From Thermococci archaeon (GTDB lineage: Archaea > Methanobacteriota_B > Thermococci > Methanofastidiosales > B48-G16), in assembly GCA_030668905.1 (NCBI GenBank), contig DAOVEQ010000067.1, positions 1-5,946 on the forward strand: DNA of 5,946 bases, written 5' to 3'. This document shows positions 5,942 through 5,946 of the stretch, in pieces. The translations under genes and the position numbers were made by a program. The notes beneath the pieces are model-generated. The model worked only from the letters and a program-made list of their open reading frames with translations, searched no databases and was not told the DNA's origin. How positions within the stretch are numbered: the stretch's first letter is position 1; every line of letters begins with the position of its first letter.

Positions 5942-5946
5942 AAAAA

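Noticed and set aside
1..5946. CRISPR arrays, insertion sequences, attachment sites or a defence island.
   Set aside because: I found no regularly spaced repeats, transposase-like sequence or terminal inverted repeats. The tRNA-Ser 3' end is not duplicated within the window.

Overview
The window looks like chromosomal DNA from an AT-rich archaeon, probably a euryarchaeote. The evidence is an archaeal-type 7S SRP RNA with an Alu domain, archaeal TATA boxes about 25-28 bp before nearly every gene start, an oligo-T terminator, an intron-less tRNA-Ser without an encoded CCA, and heavy use of AGA/AGG and ATA codons. I cannot assign a genus from sequence alone.

Left part (1-1149). The window opens in the C-terminal remnant of an Asp/Glu (hydantoin) racemase-like gene whose frame is broken at the expected catalytic cysteine. 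It is followed by an oligo-T terminator. Next is a regulator with an N-terminal PadR-type winged helix and a C-terminal domain that looks like a degenerate methyltransferase fold. Its own TATA box places the start at 355.

Centre (1150-4619). Two tightly coupled genes, hyuA and hyuB (1 bp apart), encode the two subunits of an ATP-dependent hydantoinase/5-oxoprolinase-family enzyme. A TATA box directly after the regulator's stop codon drives them. The racemase remnant, regulator and hyuAB together look like a hydantoin- or cyclic-amide-utilisation locus in which the racemase has decayed (or carries sequence errors). The true substrate is not visible from the sequence.

Right part (4620-5946). 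An endonuclease IV (nfo) gene with all nine metal ligands has its own TATA box. It is followed by the 7S SRP RNA gene and tRNA-Ser(GCU), each with a TATA box. No oligo-T stretch lies between the two RNAs, and one lies after the tRNA. A 7S RNA-tRNA-Ser pair is known upstream of an rRNA operon in Methanobacteriales such as Methanothermus fervidus, so an rRNA operon may lie just beyond the right edge.

The window holds no CRISPR array, insertion sequence or obvious defence system. The most unusual items are the PadR-methyltransferase-like fusion, the broken racemase, and the apparent near absence of a 5' leader on the tRNA and on three protein genes.
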